Source: Planctomycetota bacterium (lineage in GTDB: Bacteria; Planctomycetota; PUPC01; DSUN01). Taken from it: DNA of 25,685 bases. The stretch covers positions 1 through 25,685 of the forward strand of contig DAOOIT010000073.1 of assembly GCA_035384565.1 (NCBI GenBank), given 5' to 3'. The translations under genes were made by a program, and so were the position numbers. Below, piece by piece: positions 24,701 to 25,685 of this stretch (its first letter is position 1; each line of letters opens with the position of its first letter). Below the pieces are notes generated by a model. The model did no database searches. It was not told the DNA's origin and was given only the letters and a program-made list of their open reading frames with translations.

Positions 24701-25685
24701 CAACATCCTCGGCGGGCCGCCCAACGGCCAGGTCCAGCAGCCCGCGGGCGACGTCCTCAACCTCGTCGGAGCCGTGGACCCGGTCTACCACCAAGGCCCC
24801 GAACTCGACGCCGGCTGGTTCACCTTCACGGGCGCCCAGCCCGTGAGCTTCGACGAGATCGAGCGGCTGGAGCTCGGCGGGCTGCTCGTCGTCCTGCCCG
24901 ACCCGCTCGAACCCAACAATTCCATCGCCACCGCCACCGTGCTCGGCTCGCTGCCCAAGATCACCCTCAACGACTTGACCATCCACGATGCAACCGACCA
25001 GGACTTCTTCCAGATCACCGCGCAAGACACCGGCAAGCTCGTCGTCAACCTCCACTTCCTCCATGCCGACGGAGACCTCGACCTCCAGATCCAGGACCGG
25101 CTGGGTAACCTCATTGCCTCCTCTATTTCCACCACGGACGACGAGTGGCTCGCCATCCCCGTCGTCGGCCAGCAGCGCTACTACATCCGCGTCTACGGCG
25201 TCGCCGGCGCGACCAACCAGTACGACCTCGAGATCGAGAACTTCCCCGCCCCCGTGCCCACGTTGGTGGACCTGGTGCCCGCCAGCGATACCGGCGCGTC
25301 CGACACCGACAACCTGACCAATGACTCGACCCCGACGGTGCTCGTGCGCGTGGACCTGCGCGACTTCGCCAACGAAGGCATCCCGATCGACAGCGCTCCC
25401 GGCGCCGACGTCGAGGTCACCTTCACCTCGGCCACCACGGGCACCTTCACCACGGTCAACGCCGCACTCGTCAGCGGCGCCAACCCCACCCTCTGGACCG
25501 CCACGGCCCCCGCCTTGGCGGACGGCCTCTACTACGTCGAGGCGACCGTCGTCATCACCGACGGCCAGGGCACGCCCGCCGTCGGCAGATGGCTCTTCTC
25601 CCAGCCGCTCGTGCTGACCCTCGACACGGTCGCCCCCACCGGCACCGTGCCGGACATGCTGGCCACGAGCGACACCGGGGCCTCG
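21771..25685 (+). CDS. Giant LEPR-XLL surface protein, 3' end beyond the window
   Basis: 1305 residues are visible with no in-frame stop; the gene runs off the right edge. Residues 24-31, LEPRVLLS, are the LEPR-XLL motif, an N-terminal signature of large secreted or surface proteins in Planctomycetota and relatives. Then follow: about 35-253, five beta-propeller-like repeats (LYxIDTxTGxAxxVG..GLAF); about 254-390, a CARDB/DUF11-like beta domain; about 395-1040, degenerate repeats with two RTX-like nonapeptides (GGDGDDTFSV at 801, GGTGNDTFNV at 961); about 1044-1159, a PPC-like domain (DPLEPNN..DQDFFQI); from 1161, a bacterial Ig-like domain, with a second beginning at the edge (SDTGAS repeats). 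The ATG has AGGGG 6 nt upstream. No catalytic motif is seen; adhesion or matrix function is inferred. Confidence 0.88.
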   Translation, partial: MASQTFGTMKSEGSARARLQIEALEPRVLLSVAFAVQADGDDHLYRIDTETGTAVDVGAVGFTGVRGLAFHPTLGVLYGVDDTTDQLITIDTTTGAGTAVGALGVDVSGTGLAFDYDGKLYMTSTSTNNLYIVNPNTGAAAQVGAAGALGQAVTGLAFGPTAGPITGTHFLYGLGDSAANNLVTIDTTTGVATAVGPLTGVTITGGGGLDFYNGFLFGIEDGGKVFTVNQATGAASAESTTLTGFASLAFEPVADLVMTYYVRPSDTIGTDNGVVFEGEVWNFGPSPAVDVRATARIYGFSSPEISILSGAMSVTGSGGVITQFAVTTGTIASGTNALIATFATNFVDVGGVMRFRFRAQTVQSGALFSVASVSSATADAGTANNSAEFQLLVLPNIYVDDAGNLIIRDVASEGRDDDLTLTLNGNGDLVVTDPVHTLTQAIAAGSGGLQTVGSSPANSLTVDLSGVSRIIIETGLGNDRVTIDNTNGLLPNILFNGGDGFDTLTLVGPADSVTHSFGPAADQGSIVQTAGANTQTILYTGLEPIVDLVVAATLTVNGTNADNAINYSQGSVATRGLVSVDDFETIEFSNKTNLVINGLAGSDTIHLNNPSTPTGLASITVNGGDPTGSDTLIVNGIAGATDQLRHLPTGLGAGTVFNDGPAQPNVPFTGIEHLRLVVHAADGDGVRLDGTVGNDLIEYFQGPGDSGMFIGTMDANNATGGGPFALTETTFVNANSLVNDTDVNFFNPGGTDTFIFNGTAADDTIRVAMGEAGGTEFRNTIAGQVVARLEVFNITSAVVRGGDGDDTFSVTPRVGVAMRVEGGDPSGSDVLTLTGAGVPIAVDLAAQAVTETGFGPVSFTGIEVLSIAAAAGDVTILGTAGPDALTVRPTGANDATILGGGPVIHATDIGTFTVNTLGGNDTVIVEGDELNNTIAVSAASVAITGSEAVNLLGQEALEVRGGTGNDTFNVTPGAIPINILGGPPNGQVQQPAGDVLNLVGAVDPVYHQGPELDAGWFTFTGAQPVSFDEIERLELGGLLVVLPDPLEPNNSIATATVLGSLPKITLNDLTIHDATDQDFFQITAQDTGKLVVNLHFLHADGDLDLQIQDRLGNLIASSISTTDDEWLAIPVVGQQRYYIRVYGVAGATNQYDLEIENFPAPVPTLVDLVPASDTGASDTDNLTNDSTPTVLVRVDLRDFANEGIPIDSAPGADVEVTFTSATTGTFTTVNAALVSGANPTLWTATAPALADGLYYVEATVVITDGQGTPAVGRWLFSQPLVLTLDTVAPTGTVPDMLATSDTGAS

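Overview
The window is about 25.7 kb of very GC-rich bacterial DNA packed with genes. The best lineage marker is the N-terminal LEPRVLLS motif (LEPR-XLL type) of the giant secreted protein at the right end, a signature best known from Planctomycetota. The exosortase-A-type hydrolase next to an acyl carrier protein fits such an organism. I infer an uncultivated, high-GC planctomycete-like bacterium; this is not proven.

Left block, minus strand (144-2318): the pilT retraction ATPase and, upstream of it, a PilB/GspE-like protein with a tandem MshEN (c-di-GMP-binding type) N-terminus but a ruined P-loop. A 174-bp divergent intergenic region follows, with a palindrome abutting a good sigma70-type promoter.

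DNA-end-processing operon, plus strand (2493-13181): addB, addA, a SbcD/YhaO-type nuclease and a SbcC/YhaN-type ATPase. Each gene overlaps the next by exactly 4 bp. The SbcC-like protein carries a two-helix hydrophobic hairpin at its exact centre, where Rad50/SbcC has its zinc hook. A 12-cysteine zinc-ribbon protein of unknown function follows.

Isoprenoid and envelope operon, plus strand (13888-18023): dxr, rseP (with three to four PDZ-like modules), an acyl carrier protein, and an alpha/beta-hydrolase-fold protein whose nucleophile is replaced by Arg and whose gene contains two 4x7-bp heptamer arrays.

Right block: a 494-bp convergent intergenic region full of degenerate 9-bp repeat units. 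Then, on the minus strand, a membrane-fused spermidine-synthase-like protein and a YggC-like P-loop kinase, each with its own promoter. A 568-bp intergenic region follows, with a strong hairpin, a near-consensus promoter and a roughly 300-nt structured leader. It leads into a giant LEPR-XLL surface protein on the plus strand that runs off the window.

Five promoter-like sites share a TTGA-type -35 and exactly 17 bp of spacing, which gives a consistent view of transcription units. All functional calls come from motif reading; no database search was run.
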